DNA from: Chloromonas sp. AAM2
Lineage: Eukaryota > Chlorophyta > Chlorophyceae > Chlamydomonadales > Chlamydomonadaceae
Reading direction: 5' to 3'
Length of the DNA: 64,000 nt
Assembly (NCBI GenBank): GCA_004335635.1
Contig: QAXH01002768.1
Coordinates: forward strand, 58,012-122,011
Under the pieces are notes generated by a model, which was given only the letters and a program-made list of their open reading frames with translations, made no database searches and was not told the origin of the DNA. Every line of letters begins with the position of its first letter. Position 1 is the stretch's first letter. Below, one piece after another: positions 61,669-64,000 of the stretch. The translations under genes and the position numbers were made by a program.

Positions 61669-63335
61669 AGGCCGTGCACTGCGCAGTATGGGATTGATGC
61701 AGCAGTTAACAGGGAGGCAGCTGGGTGAGTCGCACTGGGCGATACAAACCAGCAAGGCGGTGCAAGATTCCGAACCAGCAGTTACTTTGACGCCGGTGCA
61801 GTGGCAGGCATGTAAGTGAAGTCGAATCTGGACGTTCAAGCTGATTGCAACTTTTGATCCAAATCCTGCAGATTCATGACTTGAAAATTTGCCCGTGAGA
61901 ATAGGGCACCCTCCGTTTGCGAAACTATCCAAAAACGTCATTTCCAAGTTTTCCATTCATGGTGTGCAGCATCAGGGGCTGCATACACATGGGCAAGCAG
62001 GTTGTGCGTAAGAGCTGTCGCAGGATTTCCGCAGGTTTTCATGAGTACGGTTATTCCTGTGTTTCCTAAATATGTGGGTTTTCATTCAATTCACTGTCTG
62101 TTAGCAATTATTCTGCTGCCCAAGCTGTTCATAGTGCACGCTATGTTCCATCATATCTGGGGCCAGGTACGAGTGAGAGTGCCCAGGCGGCTGGTTTCCC
62201 AGCCACAAACTGGGTCAAATTTCAGTCACCTTGGGGAGGGGAGGTGTGTGCGTGTGCGTGTGCGTGCAGGGGGTGTTCATGTGCATTTTCGATGGACAGC
62301 AGTGAGTATGTGGGCAAGGTGCCAAAACGTGCAAGTGAGTGCAGGTTGATGCCCACCCCTATGGTATTCTTAGATAAAGCAATTGTGCAATGCTGTTTGC
62401 CCTGCATGGCAAACGTCCCCTGTTGAAATGTGGGTCATTTTGCACTCTGGCCTGGATGAAACTCAAGCCCTGCAACAGGGCATATGGCGGCAGACGCCTG
62501 TAGCATTCTTGGGGGGAGATTCAATACTGTATATTTGTGTACATCAATTTTGGCTGGCAACAGGTTCGCAAATCTCTTTGTGCAGCTGCCTGTGGAGCGT
62601 AGAGCAGCGTTGTTCTGCTGCCCAGCATGCTGCAGCTGCCCCATTGCAAAGCCTGGCGCGCTATGCTGGCTGGCAAGCCCTAGCCAATGGCTCTTCAGGA
62701 CCAGTAGCAATTGCGGCACAGAATTCTGCTGTGAACATCGTGGTGATTGAGCAACAGTGATGGTTGCTTGCGGATTGGCTGATGCTGACGTGGACTGCTT
62801 AAGCGTTCTCAACAATGGCGGCCTGAGTGTGTCAATGGTGATGTTTGTGCTTGGCGGTGCATGCTTGCAACAGCTTGGCAGTGCAACAGACCGTGTAAAG
62901 AAGGTTCGGAGGACTGAGCTATACTGTGCGTGGAGACTGCCATATTGATGACACCGCCTTGCATTTGCGAACAACAGCTAGCAAGCTTGCTCATGCGCTG
63001 CAGGCAATGCCAGAGTGTTCGCTGCTGTTAGATGTCCAACGTACAGATGTCTACATACCTCATACCTTGACAAGCATCAGGAGCAGGATACATACAGTGT
63101 CAGCCAGCCACATCGGCTACACGGTGACAGGCCGTGGGATGAGGGCAGCTGTCTCCCCCAGTGTGCCCACTTGGAAGTCACACTGAGTAACGGATTTTGC
63201 AATGCGTCATGCGTCTGCCTCACTTCTTCCAACGATATCCTTACTATCAGACCCTAGTAAAGCTACTTTTATCACCATCTGCAGAAGCCAAGTCGAACAC
63301 AGAGCACACAGCACGCTTTTCAAATCGAAGTCGCC
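61669..63335. other. Intergenic before CAF-1 p60
   Basis: This starts with the 3' UTR of the large unknown gene (TGTAA at 61811-61815). A GTGTGC/GTGCGT-rich run lies near 62247-62270. Open frames on both strands around 62400-62970 show no family resemblance, and I found no consistent splice structure. The CAF-1 p60 promoter should lie at the right end. Confidence 0.45.
61811..61815 (+). terminator. Candidate TGTAA polyadenylation signal for the large unknown gene
   Basis: TGTAA about 143 nt after the stop at 61668. Confidence 0.45.
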
Positions 63336-64000
63336 ATGGTGAAAGCGAAGACGCTACAGATCGTATGGCATTGCAAGGAGCCCGTGTTTTCACTAGACTT
63401 CAGCCCAAATCACGGCAACATGTTGGCGACTGGCGGTGCAGACAAGGACATCAAGGTATCAACCCTAGGCTCGCACAGTCAGCTCAAAATGCTGCAATGG
63501 TACAGAGACTGCCAAATACGGCTGACAAATCGTCTAACCATGGCTCTGTGCAATCGCTTTGCCTGCATGTCGCGCCTTCAACGCTCAGCTCTGGGAGGTG
63601 CGTGCGGCCTAAGAAACCGAAAATTTGAAGTGTACCAAGCCACACAACACGCCATGCTCTCGTCCAACATGCCAGCTCAGCCCTGATGCCTGAAGGTGCT
63701 TGCAGGTAATAGCCGAAGCAGATGGCTCCCCAGGCGTGTCCTACGTATGCAGCTTGGGTGGCGTGAGTAGTGCAGTCAACACTCTGCGCTTCTCCCCGCT
63801 AGGTGCGTTGGTGGATGTGATTTCCTGCCAAGCAATCCTACCATGCACTTTGTAACCATTGCAACTGCCGATGGTGAGGGAGGCTGCACTGTGAGGGAGC
63901 ATCATCATGTTAGACAGCCACCAATGCCATGTTAGACAGCCACCACTGCCATGTTAGACAGCCACCACTGCCATGTTAGACAGCCACCACTGCCATGTTA
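63336..64000 (+). CDS. FAS2: Chromatin assembly factor 1 subunit p60 (CHAF1B/FAS2), N-terminal part
   Basis: Visible exons are 63336-63455, a 9-nt microexon 63589-63597 and 63706-63802; the gene continues past the window. The N-terminus 'MVKAKTLQIVWHCKEPVFSL' then 'DFSP' matches CAF-1 p60, which starts 'MKVKTLQIVWHEKEPVFSLD'. The first WD40 blade follows: 'LATGGADKDIK', then 'LWE' from the microexon, then 'VIAEADGSPGVSYVCSLGG'. The second blade starts 'AVNTLRFSPLG'. p60 binds H3-H4 with p150 and p48 and deposits histones behind replication forks in the nucleus. The microexon restores the blade-ending Trp that would otherwise be missing. The intron after 63802 holds a 22-bp tandem repeat. Confidence 0.88.
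63906..64000 (+). repeat. 22-bp tandem repeat reaching the window end
   Basis: Units of 22 bp containing CATGTTAGACAGCCACCA are repeated more than four times, nearly perfectly, starting at 63906 and running off the window. The array lies in a CAF-1 p60 intron. Confidence 0.9.

Noticed and set aside
62435..62974. 180-codon minus-strand ORF
   Set aside because: No family resemblance, no splice context, and an overlapping open frame on the other strand. It is probably chance.

Overview
This window looks like nuclear DNA of a green alga (Chlorophyta). The genes are very intron-dense: one has 24 coding exons. Introns are mostly GT-AG with a few GC-AG, and acceptors are usually TGCAG. TGTAA, the typical chlorophyte polyadenylation signal, lies downstream of many stops. 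The gene set includes plastid-lineage proteins (a tandem Cpn10-type Cpn20 and a catalytically dead ClpR) beside ordinary eukaryotic nuclear genes (Nup62, Prp22/DHX8, eL41, CAF-1 p60). I see no bacterial operon, CRISPR array, tRNA, rRNA or intact transposon. I built the gene models by hand, from protein-family resemblance plus splice-site and reading-phase agreement.

Layout. 1-744 (+): 3' end of a nucleoporin Nup62-type gene. 1578-5249 (+): double-hotdog acyl-CoA thioesterase (ACOT9-like). 5942-9600 (+): wax-synthase/MBOAT acyltransferase. 10977-11486 (-): small unknown protein. about 12204-14307 (+): ClpR2-like plastid Clp subunit. 15625-18181 (-): MYND zinc-finger protein with an MSS51-like C-terminus. 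18533-22820 (+): class I fructose-bisphosphate aldolase. 23398-25325 (-): secreted Cys-rich protein of unknown function. 27058-38721 (-): Prp22/DHX8 splicing helicase. 39114-41049 (+): chaperonin 20. 41872-45633 (-): NAD(P)-binding atypical SDR. 46756-50543 (-): EF-hand fused to an HPP-family membrane domain. 50810-50997 (+): ribosomal protein eL41. 52646-54749 (-): R3HCC1-like RNA-binding protein. about 54800-55605 (-): possible pseudogene. 55669-61668 (+): large unknown protein with a small Cys/His cluster. 63336-64000 (+): start of CAF-1 p60 (CHAF1B/FAS2).

How the genes relate. This is a eukaryotic neighbourhood without operons. Four divergent pairs share short upstream regions: MYND/aldolase, Prp22/Cpn20, EF-hand-HPP/eL41 and R3HCC1-like/large unknown. 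The thioesterase and wax synthase are adjacent and both use acyl-CoA, but that may be chance.

The most notable observations are the EF-hand-HPP fusion; a dispersed repeat family (seven copies seen) ending in an inverted repeat plus an oligo-T run; several GC-AG introns; a copy of an exon end inside a Prp22 intron; a 9-nt microexon in CAF-1 p60; and three protein genes I cannot assign to any family.
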